Program-made: the position numbers and the translations under genes
Origin: RUG334 sp045599645
GTDB taxonomy: Bacteria; Muiribacteriota; Ozemobacteria; Ozemobacterales; Ozemobacteraceae
DNA: 64,000 nucleotides
Reading direction: 5' to 3'
NCBI GenBank assembly: GCA_045599645.1
Contig: JAZRWI010000068.1
Location: forward strand, 1-64,000
Shown: piece after piece, positions 33,121 to 42,588 of the stretch
How positions within the stretch are numbered: position 1 is the stretch's first letter
Layout of the letters: every line of letters begins with the position of its first letter
Notes under the pieces: generated by a model
What the model was told of the DNA's origin: nothing
Databases searched by the model: none
The model's input: only the letters and a program-made list of their open reading frames with translations

Positions 33121-34776
33121 ATGAAATCATTTAAATCAATTATTTTAGCAAGTGCATTTATGTTGTTAAGTAACATGGCTTATTCAAGCCCTTTTGAAGA
33201 TGTTCCAACCAATCACTGGGCTTATGAAGCTATTAATCAGTTGTCTGAATCAGGTGTTATTACCTGTATCGAAGGAAATCGATATGTTGGTGAAAAGTCT
33301 ATTGATAGATTAACAATGGCTTCTTATCTGGCAAATGCTTTGGCAAATATTGAGTCAAAGTATGGTTCCGATTATTCTAAGCTTGGGGAAGGGAATATCT
33401 CTAATATACAGCGTTTAGCAATGGAATATGCTGACGAACTATCTATTATGGCTGTGAAATATAATGGCCTGGATAAAGATTTAAAACAGGTAAAAGAAGA
33501 TATTGCCAACCTTAAATGGGATGTTGCCGAAATAAAAAAAGAAATAGAAGACGGTCCTACAAAAAGAGTTCATATTGGCGGTGATTATTTAACAAGAATC
33601 ACTGATTTGCATTATGAACATGGCTTTCACGGTGTTCATCAAGCAGCTGGTTTATTCCGCCTGAAATTCGTCATGAATATTGATAAAGATGTTAAGGCTG
33701 TTGCCAGATGGAGATTAATGAACGGTGTAGGCGAAAGTGGAACCTGGACAGGAAAGAATCATACTACTGGTATCATGGATTTAGCTTTTTTGCAGATCAA
33801 TAATAAACTAGGTGGCGATTTCCTCTTAGGTAGAACATTTGAAGCCACCGGTCATTCTTTGTTGATTAACCAGTATGTTGATGTAGCAAGATATGTGGCT
33901 AAAAGAAATAATGGCAGTCTTATTGTAAACTCTTATTTTAATAGAAAATCAAAAAAAGATGTTAATCAAGTTTGGAATGTTGGTTATAAACATAATGATG
34001 CAAAATATAATTATTATGTAAACGTATATGGACAAACTGGTCCATCTGGTTATAGTATGATAAATAAAACAGATGATGTAACAGTTAAAGACAGTAAGAG
34101 ATATGATATTGAAGCTGGTGTTCATGCTTTGATGGGGAACAGTGGTAAATATTCATTGGATATGTCAGCTGTACACACTGATTTAAAACAGGATAGCATT
34201 GATGGAAATAAGGTTAGAGACAATGGCAATATTCTTTATGCTGCTTTAAATTGGGATTCAAAAGAAGAAGTTGCTGCTAAGGTATCATACTATATGGCTG
34301 ATAAAGAAGCTCATGGTGGTTTATTCCTGGGTGGGGATAGACGTCTGGCTATGGGACCTGAAAGTCCATTAGAAGATATTACAAGACTTGATAACTTGAT
34401 GTATACAATGAATCATTTCTTGATTAATGGTGATATTCATAATTTTTCTGATACTAAGATTCAAGTTGAATATAGACCAATGAATTCTAAGAAAAACTAT
34501 TTCAGAATAGCTTATGATTTCCTCAGAGAACTAAAAGATAAGGTTAATGGTATTGATAATAGCAATCCATTGGGAACTGATTCTGGAAAAGCAGATGTTC
34601 TTACAGTAGAATATCGATATAAACTAGGTAAGAATACAAATTGGAAAACAGGTTATTCAAAGTTTACTCACAAAGGCTTAGCTGACAGAATTACTGGAAC
34701 TGATGCCGGACGTGGTGGAGCAGGTAGAGATAAAGACTACGGTTTATTATGGTCTGAAATTTATACTAGCTTCTAA
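33121..34776 (+). CDS. SLH-domain outer-membrane porin
   Basis: 551 residues: signal peptide ending near AYSSP, an SLH domain (about 22-75, FEDVPTNHWAYEAINQL), a coiled coil (about 90-145), and a long beta-barrel of alternating polar and nonpolar strands ending in an aromatic (SEIYTSF). This plan is known from Negativicutes, cyanobacteria and other diderms, where SLH holds the outer membrane to the wall through the periplasm and the barrel passes solutes. Good marker that the cell has an outer membrane. Confidence 0.9.
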   Translation: MKSFKSIILASAFMLLSNMAYSSPFEDVPTNHWAYEAINQLSESGVITCIEGNRYVGEKSIDRLTMASYLANALANIESKYGSDYSKLGEGNISNIQRLAMEYADELSIMAVKYNGLDKDLKQVKEDIANLKWDVAEIKKEIEDGPTKRVHIGGDYLTRITDLHYEHGFHGVHQAAGLFRLKFVMNIDKDVKAVARWRLMNGVGESGTWTGKNHTTGIMDLAFLQINNKLGGDFLLGRTFEATGHSLLINQYVDVARYVAKRNNGSLIVNSYFNRKSKKDVNQVWNVGYKHNDAKYNYYVNVYGQTGPSGYSMINKTDDVTVKDSKRYDIEAGVHALMGNSGKYSLDMSAVHTDLKQDSIDGNKVRDNGNILYAALNWDSKEEVAAKVSYYMADKEAHGGLFLGGDRRLAMGPESPLEDITRLDNLMYTMNHFLINGDIHNFSDTKIQVEYRPMNSKKNYFRIAYDFLRELKDKVNGIDNSNPLGTDSGKADVLTVEYRYKLGKNTNWKTGYSKFTHKGLADRITGTDAGRGGAGRDKDYGLLWSEIYTSF

Positions 34777-34791
34777 TATAAATAAAAAAAT

Positions 34792-34836
34792 AAAAAGCCA
34801 TACTTTTTAAACCTTAAAGTATGGCTTTTATTTTTG
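34792..34836. terminator. Bidirectional terminator, porin and amylase genes
   Basis: AAAAAGCCATACTTT pairs with AAAGTATGGCTTTT, with A tract on the left and T tract on the right. It lies between the convergent porin and amylase stops. Confidence 0.85.
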
Positions 34837-34846
34837 TGATTATTTT

Positions 34847-36130
34847 TTACATCTGTGCTAGTATTTTTACTTCGCAGGGTCTGAGGTTGTAATCAAAAGA
34901 GTAGGGCAGATAATTCATCTGGTATTCCGGACTTATATCAACGATGCCTTTATCACCAAGAATAGCAGTTAAATCAGGAATAAATATATTTTGATGATTC
35001 TGATTATCTTTATTCAACATAACTAAAATTTGTTTTTCGCCAGGAATACTCTTTTTAAAGCAGAATACATTTGCCCAATTTGCTTGATCAATAATTTCAA
35101 TTCCTTCTTCAACATTCAATACAGGGTAATTATCTTTCAAGGCATTAATTTTCTTAATATAAGAAGAAAAATCAATTAAAGTATTTTCCCAATCACCTGG
35201 TTGAGTTTTTACAACATTAAGTGGCTTTGTGAAACCGAATTCAAAACCTATTGGAATCATGTAGCCTGCGCTGAAAACGGCATCAAACAATAGCTGACGT
35301 TTAATAGCTTCTATATTACCATGAGTTTCGGCAATCATTCTTTCTGAATCATGTGATTCAGGGAAAGATAGTGTTTTTACAATACTAGAAGTCTTATAGT
35401 ATTGTTCCATGCCCCAGAATTCATTGAAGTCCCAATACTTGGTGGAGTTGAACAGATAGTCAAAGCCAAGATTTGCTAATTCCTGAACCTGTTTAAAATC
35501 GCAGCCCAAAGATTCGGCTAAAAACAGGCAACCAGGCTTGAAATCCTTTGACTTAGGTATTAAATAGCTCCATAATTCAGAAGGAACCTGATAAGCCATA
35601 TCGCATCTGAAACCATCAACACCCATTTCAAGATAAAATTTCATCATGTTCCACCAGAAATTCCAGAGGTTATCTCGATCAGGGGAATTTAGATTATCTA
35701 CTTCTGCTAAGTCTCCCCAGGCATGCCATTCACCATCATGCATTGCTCCAGGATTTATAACTTTTCCATTTTCATCAAGCTTATACCAGTTTTTGTGTTC
35801 AGCAATTAAATCACAATCAATTGCAGTGTGATTTATTACTAAGTCCATAATAAACTTCATACCTGAATCATGACACTTGTTTATAAAAGACTTTAACTGG
35901 TCAAATGGTTTAACATCTATTGAATTATCAATGAATATTTCAGCAATTCTATAATAATCTTTTGGAGAATAAAGGCTTCCACTAAAGCCAGAGTAGTGGA
36001 ATGGGTTAACCCAGATAGCATTGAAGCCCATGTCTTTAATTCTGTCAATCTGTTCTTCCCAGCGCGGCATTGAGCCGACTATTCTAGGGAACATGTTATA
36101 GAGTCTAAGAGCGCAATTACTTTTTTCCAT
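34847..36130 (-). CDS. GH13 alpha-amylase family protein
   Basis: 427 residues with no signal peptide, so cytoplasmic. The (beta/alpha)8 barrel shows MDLVINHTA (region I), DGFRCDMAY with the nucleophile Asp (region II), LAESLG with the acid Glu (region III) and PESHDSER with the third acid (region IV), followed by a small C-terminal beta domain. It hydrolyses or rearranges alpha-glucans; the exact specificity cannot be read. Its start overlaps the gene at 36117 by 14 bp, in an operon with an ArnT-like gene. Confidence 0.88.
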   Translation of the reverse strand: MEKSNCALRLYNMFPRIVGSMPRWEEQIDRIKDMGFNAIWVNPFHYSGFSGSLYSPKDYYRIAEIFIDNSIDVKPFDQLKSFINKCHDSGMKFIMDLVINHTAIDCDLIAEHKNWYKLDENGKVINPGAMHDGEWHAWGDLAEVDNLNSPDRDNLWNFWWNMMKFYLEMGVDGFRCDMAYQVPSELWSYLIPKSKDFKPGCLFLAESLGCDFKQVQELANLGFDYLFNSTKYWDFNEFWGMEQYYKTSSIVKTLSFPESHDSERMIAETHGNIEAIKRQLLFDAVFSAGYMIPIGFEFGFTKPLNVVKTQPGDWENTLIDFSSYIKKINALKDNYPVLNVEEGIEIIDQANWANVFCFKKSIPGEKQILVMLNKDNQNHQNIFIPDLTAILGDKGIVDISPEYQMNYLPYSFDYNLRPCEVKILAQM

Positions 36131-36629
36131 CTTTTTCTCCTTTGTTTACATAATAAAGTTTATTTATAATATCTAGGATTTTTTTTGCTTCTTTTAAACT
36201 TCTTGTTTCATAAAACAATTCCTTATTATCGTGTTCAATAATGAAAATAGAATACATGGGATCAAATTTTTGACCATTCTCACTTCGTTCTGAAGTTTCC
36301 AATATTGTATCTGACCAGTTTTCCAAGGGAATTGACTTGTTAAATGGTGGTTCTCGCATATCCTGTTGAAAGTTCACTTCATTATTTTTAATTTCAACCT
36401 TCATGTTCTGATAAGCTAAATTCTTACCTAGGAAGAAAAATAAAATAAAGAAGAAGAGTAGAAAAAGCCACTCATCCCATTGTTCTATAAATTTAAATCC
36501 ATTATATCTACCAAATAATAAAGGTAAAAAGAACGACATAAACAAGAAGAAAACCCCAAGAACTATTTCTAAAACAGGGTAGTAAGTAAAACCGATTAAA
36601 CGTCTTTCTTGAATAATGTTTAAAATCAT
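36117..36629 (-). CDS. Small membrane protein, function unknown
   Basis: 170 residues with two membrane helices (about 17-38 and 48-70) and a soluble C-terminal domain of about 95 residues, beta then helix, resembling the photosystem-assembly/PH-like domains of small bacterial membrane proteins. No family name is certain. It overlaps both neighbours (4 bp upstream, 14 bp downstream), so all three are translated together. Confidence 0.7.
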   Translation of the reverse strand: MILNIIQERRLIGFTYYPVLEIVLGVFFLFMSFFLPLLFGRYNGFKFIEQWDEWLFLLFFFILFFFLGKNLAYQNMKVEIKNNEVNFQQDMREPPFNKSIPLENWSDTILETSERSENGQKFDPMYSIFIIEHDNKELFYETRSLKEAKKILDIINKLYYVNKGEKDGKK

Positions 36630-38293
36630 TCTTTTTTAACTCCCTGATATACAACAATCCAACCACTTTCTTCTACACTTAATTCAAGATTAGTTTTAAG
36701 TATATTAGAAATTACTTCTTTCGAATCTGTTGGCATTACAAGAAAACTGTCTTTTTGTATTTTATCTTTTATTTCTTCATCTGTAGAAATCATTAAATCA
36801 AATCCATCCTGAGTGGGAAAATCAAGTTTATTGTTTACTGCAAGATTTTTGTAATTCTTGCCAGTGTAAAAATACCATGCATTAATTGGTCTTCCACAGC
36901 AGATGAAGTCGGATGTAGGCATTCTTTTTATTCTGTTAAGCAATCCATGATTACTCGGTAAGTATGAACTACTGGAAATAGGTTCATGGCCTTGTATTGC
37001 AGGAACAGTAAAAAGTATCAGACTAGGAATCAACATAGCGGCAGGAATTAAGACACTCTTATTTAGTTTCTTAATTCTGAATGCTATCATTATCATTGAT
37101 GAAAACAACCAGAACACACCAGTAAATATTAATGTTTGTGAAATAACTCTAGCTTCGTTAGAAATTATAGCACCCCAAATAGTGAAAGTAATACCGGCAA
37201 GCGTTGTTGGAATGATTATAGCTAAATTATGCATTCTTCTCATTTTAACAACTTCTATTGATTCTTTAGTATTCTCATCTTTTGAAAAGTATATTGCCTG
37301 GAATGCTGGAGCTGTCAAAAGGAGCAATGGAGGTAATGAGGATAAAAATTGTGAACATTCTCTTGAGGTCATTAACAATCTAACAACAAAAGGTAAGAAA
37401 GCCCAACTAACAAGATATGCTACAGCTGGATCATCTTTAATTTCCCTTATTTTTTGTTTTAGTTCCAATAACCAAATTGTTGTCCAAGGGAAAACAGCTA
37501 TTACAGGTAGAAAAAGGAATAAGAAGAATGGAGTATTATGATAATCATTAAAGAAATTATTGTAAGGTAAATCTAGTAATAAATATTTTAATAAGCCAGG
37601 ATTGATAAATACCTGTATAGAATACCAGCCCAAGCCAAAAATCACGAAGCTGATAATGCCTGGTATAAATTTATATAGCTTTTTAATAGATTCTTTCTGA
37701 CCTGTATAGATTGCTGTTAATGTTATTGCCAAGACAGGTAACAAAACGCCAAAACCTGAAAATAAAAAAGCAACAGATAATATCAACCAAAAGGTTAATC
37801 TTAGTTGCTTAGTAGGATTATTCAAATAATAGAAGAAGCAAAGGCATAGCAAAGCTTCAAAGGCTGTATTGAATGGAGTGGGTGATAAAAATCTGAATGA
37901 GATCTGAAATAAAGCTGAAGTGCATAATAATAAACACGAAATTACGGCTGTTTGTGTCCCAAAGAACAACTTTGCAATAAAATAAATACAAACTGCTGTT
38001 AAACCGGCTGCAACACTCAGAAAGAATCTGGCTCCAAATTCAGTAAATCCAAAGAACTTAAAACCAAAAGCAGTTATCCAATATACGCCAGGTGGAAGTT
38101 CAAAATGTTTAAATCCATTTAAAATTGGTGTTGAAAGATTATTGTTATCAATCATGTATCTTGCTATGGAACCTATCATACCTTCTGTTGGTTCAAGCAA
38201 ACCCATGGTTCCAATATTGTATAATACAGGTAGCATACCTGCCAGGAATACAATAATTGGCAGATAGTTGTTGATTTTACGTGAAGTAGCCAT
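36626..38293 (-). CDS. ArnT/PMT-like membrane glycosyltransferase
   Basis: 555 residues with about 12 membrane helices. The first periplasmic loop has LLEPTEGMIGSIARYM and FELPPGVYWITAFGF, matching the ArnT/GT83 pattern (acidic residue, then PP-LYW); the catalytic acid is in EPTEG. Such enzymes move a sugar from a polyprenyl carrier to lipid A, glycan or protein on the outer face of the inner membrane. First gene of a three-gene reverse operon. Confidence 0.85.
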   Translation of the reverse strand: MATSRKINNYLPIIVFLAGMLPVLYNIGTMGLLEPTEGMIGSIARYMIDNNNLSTPILNGFKHFELPPGVYWITAFGFKFFGFTEFGARFFLSVAAGLTAVCIYFIAKLFFGTQTAVISCLLLCTSALFQISFRFLSPTPFNTAFEALLCLCFFYYLNNPTKQLRLTFWLILSVAFLFSGFGVLLPVLAITLTAIYTGQKESIKKLYKFIPGIISFVIFGLGWYSIQVFINPGLLKYLLLDLPYNNFFNDYHNTPFFLFLFLPVIAVFPWTTIWLLELKQKIREIKDDPAVAYLVSWAFLPFVVRLLMTSRECSQFLSSLPPLLLLTAPAFQAIYFSKDENTKESIEVVKMRRMHNLAIIIPTTLAGITFTIWGAIISNEARVISQTLIFTGVFWLFSSMIMIAFRIKKLNKSVLIPAAMLIPSLILFTVPAIQGHEPISSSSYLPSNHGLLNRIKRMPTSDFICCGRPINAWYFYTGKNYKNLAVNNKLDFPTQDGFDLMISTDEEIKDKIQKDSFLVMPTDSKEVISNILKTNLELSVEESGWIVVYQGVKKE

Positions 38294-38368
38294 ATTTAGG
38301 ATAATTGCCTCTCTATGTTTTTTATAGTTTACAATATTTAAAGTGTTAAATACAAGACCCTTCGACTC

Positions 38369-38397
38369 TTTACCATAAATAAAAAAAGTGTTATGTT
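38369..38397 (+). promoter_or_regulatory. Possible promoter of the ROK kinase operon
   Basis: TTTACC, 17 bp spacer, TATGTT. A moderate match in the 134 bp between the divergent ArnT-like and ROK genes. Confidence 0.4.
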
Positions 38398-38427
38398 ATG
38401 GTTATCTTAATTTTTCGGAGCTATGTA

Positions 38428-39378
38428 ATGACAGATATTAGAAATCTTAGCATTGGTGTTGATCTTGGTGGAACTAAAGTAGCTGTTGGACTTTGTAGTA
38501 ATGGCGAAATTCTCAAGAAGTCCATATTTCCAACACAGGCTAATAATGGATTTGATAGCATAATCGATACTATTATATCAGCAGTTAAGACCGTTATGGG
38601 TGACACTGAACTTAAGGACGTCAGAGGCTTGGGTATAGGTGCTGCTGGTCAGATTAATCCAATTACAGGCGAAGTTATATACGCTCCAAATTTGCACTGG
38701 GAACATGCTCCTTTAGGCAAGACCCTTGAAACCAAGCTTGGTTTACCAGTAAAGGTTCTAAACGATGTTCGTGCAGCAACAGTAGCAGAACAGAAGTTTG
38801 GTAATGGTAAAGGCCTTAGAAACTTTGGTAATCTTTTTATCGGAACAGGTGTAGGTTCAGGCTGGGTTATCAATGGTATGCTTATGAACGGTGCCACAAA
38901 TTCAGCCGGTGAAATTGGTCATATTTGTCTTGATCCTAATGGTCCAATGTGTGGTTGTGGGCATAAGGGATGCCTTGAAGCATATTCTTCTGGCACAGGC
39001 ATGGAAAATTATTGTAAAGACCAGATAAAAAAAGGTAGAAAGTCAATTATTATAGAAATGGCTGAAAATGACATTAACAAGATAAGAGGACCAATTATCG
39101 GTAAAGCAGCACAACTTCAAGATGAATTGGCTATTGAAGCTATTAAACGTGTTGGTTATTATCTTGGTCTGGCATTAGCTAATGTTCATACACTTATGAA
39201 CCCTGAAGTCATTCTTCTTGGTGGTGGCATGATGGCACTCAAAGATATTTTTATGCCAGTTCTTGAAGAAACAATGAAGAAACATATACTTCCAGTTGCT
39301 AATGAAGGCATACTTGTAAGAGAAGCAAGATTCCAGAATGATGCTGTATTACTTGGCGGTGCAGCAATTTTCGCATGA
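38428..39378 (+). CDS. ROK family sugar kinase (glucokinase-like)
   Basis: Start set at ATG 38428, behind CGGAG; an upstream in-frame ATG at 38398 lacks a ribosome site. 316 residues: phosphate-binding GVDLGGTKVAVG, catalytic Asp in VLNDVRAATVAE, GTGVGSGWVING, and the ROK zinc site HICLDPNGPMCGCGHKGCLEAY in part (Cys ligands CGCGHKGC). It phosphorylates glucose or a related sugar. A 4 bp overlap couples it to the next gene. Confidence 0.9.
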   Translation: MTDIRNLSIGVDLGGTKVAVGLCSNGEILKKSIFPTQANNGFDSIIDTIISAVKTVMGDTELKDVRGLGIGAAGQINPITGEVIYAPNLHWEHAPLGKTLETKLGLPVKVLNDVRAATVAEQKFGNGKGLRNFGNLFIGTGVGSGWVINGMLMNGATNSAGEIGHICLDPNGPMCGCGHKGCLEAYSSGTGMENYCKDQIKKGRKSIIIEMAENDINKIRGPIIGKAAQLQDELAIEAIKRVGYYLGLALANVHTLMNPEVILLGGGMMALKDIFMPVLEETMKKHILPVANEGILVREARFQNDAVLLGGAAIFA

Positions 39379-40307
39379 AGCCAATACAACCATCATTATT
39401 AAAGAAAGAGCTAATTCAGAATGGCAGTTGGGCAGAATCTCAAGACTATTCTGAATTAGTTTTGCACATTCAAAATGTTTGCAAGGATTGTCCAAGTATA
39501 ATACTTGGGTATTCTGCACATTTTGATTCTAAGGCATATTCAACCCTGATTGCAGAGAAAATAACAGAGTGGGGAATCAATGTTTTTATTCCCGAATTTG
39601 CTGTCCCATTATCTGCCATTTCTCACGCTATAATTACAAGAAATATGCAATTAGCTTTATATGTAGAAGAATCATCAGAATCTGAGATTATTCTGATACC
39701 TATTTCTACACATGGTGGTTTATTTGACGAACAAGATTTACAAACTAAGTTTGTAATAAAAAAAGATAAAAAAGGTGTTATCGGTAGTACCGATGTATTA
39801 AACAGTTATGTAAAACATCTTGCAGGTTTTGCTGATCCATTTATTGAAAATGGTGTAAGTTTTAATAATCTACAAATACCTTTCCCTGAGCTTGAAGCTT
39901 TATTAAAGCAGAATGAACAATTACATATCTTATTTGAGTCTGATGTAAATGGTATTTCAGCAAATATTAGCGAAAATGGTTGCTTGCTTAAGCTCGATGA
40001 TAACAACAAAAGCATTTCGACTGATGAAATTGCTTTAAGAATAGCTAATTATCTTATAAAGGAAAGATATGCAACAGGTTGCGTTATTGGACCTGCTAAT
40101 AAAATTGATTTATTCAGTCAAATCGATGAAACCATAGAAGTTGAAGGTAATCGATTTGATTTATGTTACCAGGCTGGTTTTTCTAATTTACTTCTTGGGT
40201 GGTGGCCTGACAGCCTGATTGCGCTTCAAGGTAGTAGTTGCTTTGGTGATGGCTTATTATCTGCTATATATTATATAGAATCTTTGAGGACATTGAAGGA
40301 GTATTGA
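39375..40307 (+). CDS. Degenerate phosphohexomutase-like protein
   Basis: 310 residues, shorter than the 450-550 of phosphogluco/phosphomannomutases. The N-terminal part (IILGYSAHFDSKAYSTLIAE, then VFIPEFAVPLSAISHAI) follows the mutase domain 1 pattern of sugar-enzyme GYDTRxxS and PTP, but where the phosphoserine loop TASHNP should be there is LYVEESSES. A C-terminal stretch LIALQGSSCFGDGLLSAIYYIESL resembles the GEESGH...DG sugar-binding loop region. I infer a non-catalytic mutase relative, perhaps regulatory. Coupled to the ROK kinase by ATGA. Confidence 0.55.
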   Translation: MKPIQPSLLKKELIQNGSWAESQDYSELVLHIQNVCKDCPSIILGYSAHFDSKAYSTLIAEKITEWGINVFIPEFAVPLSAISHAIITRNMQLALYVEESSESEIILIPISTHGGLFDEQDLQTKFVIKKDKKGVIGSTDVLNSYVKHLAGFADPFIENGVSFNNLQIPFPELEALLKQNEQLHILFESDVNGISANISENGCLLKLDDNNKSISTDEIALRIANYLIKERYATGCVIGPANKIDLFSQIDETIEVEGNRFDLCYQAGFSNLLLGWWPDSLIALQGSSCFGDGLLSAIYYIESLRTLKEY

Positions 40308-40309
40308 TT

Positions 40310-41182
40310 ATGCGAAGTCACCATAGTTCTGGTTCTCCTGTTGGAGGTTTCTTTGTAGTCGGTAGTTTTTTTGTATTCGTCATGGCATTAATTGCATTAG
40401 GCTTTTATTGGAATTACCATAATAGGAAAAAAATAAAAAAGTTCATAGAAAAAAATGGTTTAAATTATAAACCTTCAGATTCTCAAATTATTTCACAGTT
40501 TACTCCATTTTATAAAATTAATCTTAAAACTTATGATACAGGCTCTCTGACTGATATTATTACCGGAACCAAGAATAATATTAAGATTACGATGTTAAGC
40601 ACTGAACAGAAGAGTGGCAATCATGGTGTTTATTACAATCATGGTAATGTAAACTTTAAACAATTAGTAAATAACCAGAATGCAGACTTTAGAAAAATTA
40701 ATAATGATACTGAAAAGCAGCCGGATGAAACATCGGTTATGCCGGGATTATTGCCACTGAAGTTGAATTCCTGTTCCACCATTTTGAAATTAGAAGGAGA
40801 TTTCAATCTCCCTAAGTTTAAGTTGGTTAGTAGATGGACACCACCTCAAATGTTTAAAAATCTGGTTAAATTACCTGAAATGGAATTACCTGATTATGCG
40901 ATAAAATTTCCCGGTGAATTTGGAAAATACTTTTACGTTGATTATTATGAAGATGAATCCATAAGACAATTGTTTGATCTCAATCTTTTAAACGATTTCG
41001 TAAGAAAAAATTTAAAAGCTAAAGGTCCTATAATAGGATTGCCCTGGCAATTTATTTCATTAGGCAATATAGTAATTGTAGATTTTGCAATGCCAACTAA
41101 TGCTGATATGAAAATCAATTTATTAGAAAATGCAATCAGGCTAACTCTAATGTTTAATAATGAAGCAAAACATCTTTCTTAA
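40310..41182 (+). CDS. Membrane-anchored protein, function unknown
   Basis: Start set at ATG 40310 with GAAGGAG eight bases upstream; the TTG at 40304 is too close to that site. 290 residues: short Ser/His-rich start, one membrane helix (about 14-36, FFVVGSFFVFVMALIALGFYW), then a soluble domain of about 250 residues facing the cytoplasm. No family recognised. Last gene of the ROK operon, 2 bp behind the mutase-like gene. Confidence 0.65.
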   Translation: MRSHHSSGSPVGGFFVVGSFFVFVMALIALGFYWNYHNRKKIKKFIEKNGLNYKPSDSQIISQFTPFYKINLKTYDTGSLTDIITGTKNNIKITMLSTEQKSGNHGVYYNHGNVNFKQLVNNQNADFRKINNDTEKQPDETSVMPGLLPLKLNSCSTILKLEGDFNLPKFKLVSRWTPPQMFKNLVKLPEMELPDYAIKFPGEFGKYFYVDYYEDESIRQLFDLNLLNDFVRKNLKAKGPIIGLPWQFISLGNIVIVDFAMPTNADMKINLLENAIRLTLMFNNEAKHLS

Positions 41183-41196
41183 GTAGATAAATTTGC

Positions 41197-41225
41197 TTGA
41201 CCAATTTTTTTAAACGTTAGATAAT
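41197..41225 (+). promoter_or_regulatory. Sigma70 promoter of the phosphofructokinase gene
   Basis: TTGACC, 17 bp spacer, GATAAT. The methyltransferase gene at 42589 has the same two boxes with the same spacing, and both read GTTAGATAAT at the -10. Confidence 0.7.
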
Positions 41226-41257
41226 TATAACAATCTTAAAAAACAGGAGTCATATAC

Positions 41258-42466
41258 ATGGCTAAAGTAGGAAATGTACTTATCGCTCAGGGTGGTGGTC
41301 CAACCGCCGTTATTAATCAGAGTGTTGTTGGCGCAGTTCTAGAAGCTCGCAAATATCCTCAGGTTGGTAATATTTATGGTGCAATTCATGGTGTTCATGG
41401 CATTATCGAAGAAGATTTTGTTGACCTTACCCAGGCTACTACTCACAATCTCGAAAGAGTTGCTGTAACTCCAAGTTCTGCTCTTCTTTCAACTCGTGAC
41501 AAACCAGATGCAGAATATTGCAAGAAGATATTCGACGTTTGTAAGAAGTATGATATTAAGTATTTCTTCTATAATGGTGGTAATGACTCAGCAGATGCTA
41601 TCAGAATAGTTAATGATAATGCAGCAGCTGCTGGTTATGAACTTCGCTGTGTTCATATACCAAAAACTATCGATAACGACCTTCGCGTAACTGACCACTG
41701 CCCAGGCTACGGTTCAGCAGCAAAGTTCGTTGCTTCTGCATTTGCAGGTGCTAACCTTGATAACCGTTCTTTGCCAGGCGTTTATATAGGCGTAGTAATG
41801 GGCCGCAATGCCGGTTTCTTGACTGCTGCCGCTGCTCTTGCAAAGAAGTATGAAGATGATGGTCCACACCTCATTTATTTACCAGAAAGAGCTTTTGATA
41901 CTGAAAAGTTCCTCAGCGATGTAAATGATTGCTATAAGAAATATGGCAGATGTATTATTGCTGTATCTGAAGGTATCGTTGACGCTCAGGGTAACCCAAT
42001 CATCACTAACCTTCTTGGCAACACTGAACGTGACTCTCATGGCAATGTTCAGCTTTCTGGCACCGGTGCTCTTGGCGATGCTCTTGGCAAGGTAATTAAA
42101 GAAAAGCTCAATATTAAGCGTGTTCGCTCTGATACTTTCGGTTATCTCCAGAGAAGCTTCCTTGGTTGTGTTTCTGAAGTTGACCAGCAGGAAGCTCGTG
42201 AAGTCGGTGAAAGAGCTGCTCAGTTCGCTATCTGGAACGATGTTGATGGTTCTGTTTCTATCCGCAGAACTGGTGACTATTCTGTTGACTATGTTCTTAC
42301 TGAACTTAAGAACGTTGCAAAAGAAACTAAGTCTATGCCGGATAACTTCATCAACAAAGATGGTAACTATGTAACTCCGGACTTCATCCACTATGCAAGA
42401 CCATTGATTGGCAAAAATATGCCAGATTACGAACGCTTGCAGTGTCCCAAGGTTCCAAAGAAGTAA
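41258..42466 (+). CDS. pfp: Pyrophosphate-dependent 6-phosphofructokinase
   Basis: 402 residues. Glycolysis enzyme for fructose 6-phosphate to fructose 1,6-bisphosphate. Motifs: GGGPTAVINQS, YNGGNDSAD, PKTIDNDL, MGRNAGFLTAAAALA. The second Asp in GGND and Lys (not Gly) in PKTIDND are the residues that mark PPi users rather than ATP users, which would save ATP in a fermenting cell. Own promoter and terminator. Codon use is more biased than in neighbours, fitting high expression. Confidence 0.92.
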   Translation: MAKVGNVLIAQGGGPTAVINQSVVGAVLEARKYPQVGNIYGAIHGVHGIIEEDFVDLTQATTHNLERVAVTPSSALLSTRDKPDAEYCKKIFDVCKKYDIKYFFYNGGNDSADAIRIVNDNAAAAGYELRCVHIPKTIDNDLRVTDHCPGYGSAAKFVASAFAGANLDNRSLPGVYIGVVMGRNAGFLTAAAALAKKYEDDGPHLIYLPERAFDTEKFLSDVNDCYKKYGRCIIAVSEGIVDAQGNPIITNLLGNTERDSHGNVQLSGTGALGDALGKVIKEKLNIKRVRSDTFGYLQRSFLGCVSEVDQQEAREVGERAAQFAIWNDVDGSVSIRRTGDYSVDYVLTELKNVAKETKSMPDNFINKDGNYVTPDFIHYARPLIGKNMPDYERLQCPKVPKK

Positions 42467-42484
42467 TTAACTGATAAAACTAAG

Positions 42485-42519
42485 ACGGCTTGTTGCATTA
42501 GCATCAAGCCGTTTTTCTT
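42485..42519 (+). terminator. Terminator of the phosphofructokinase gene
   Basis: ACGGCTTG (42485-42492) pairs with CAAGCCGT (42505-42512), followed by a T-rich run. Confidence 0.85.
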
Positions 42520-42525
42520 TTTTAC

Positions 42526-42554
42526 TTGACCTATCAGTCTAAAAGTTAGATAAT
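42526..42554 (+). promoter_or_regulatory. Sigma70 promoter of the methyltransferase fusion gene
   Basis: TTGACC, 17 bp spacer, GATAAT; same pattern as the promoter at 41197. It begins right after the T tract of the preceding terminator. Confidence 0.7.
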
Positions 42555-42588
42555 CACGCTATTCTAATTGATAAAGAAAGACATAATC

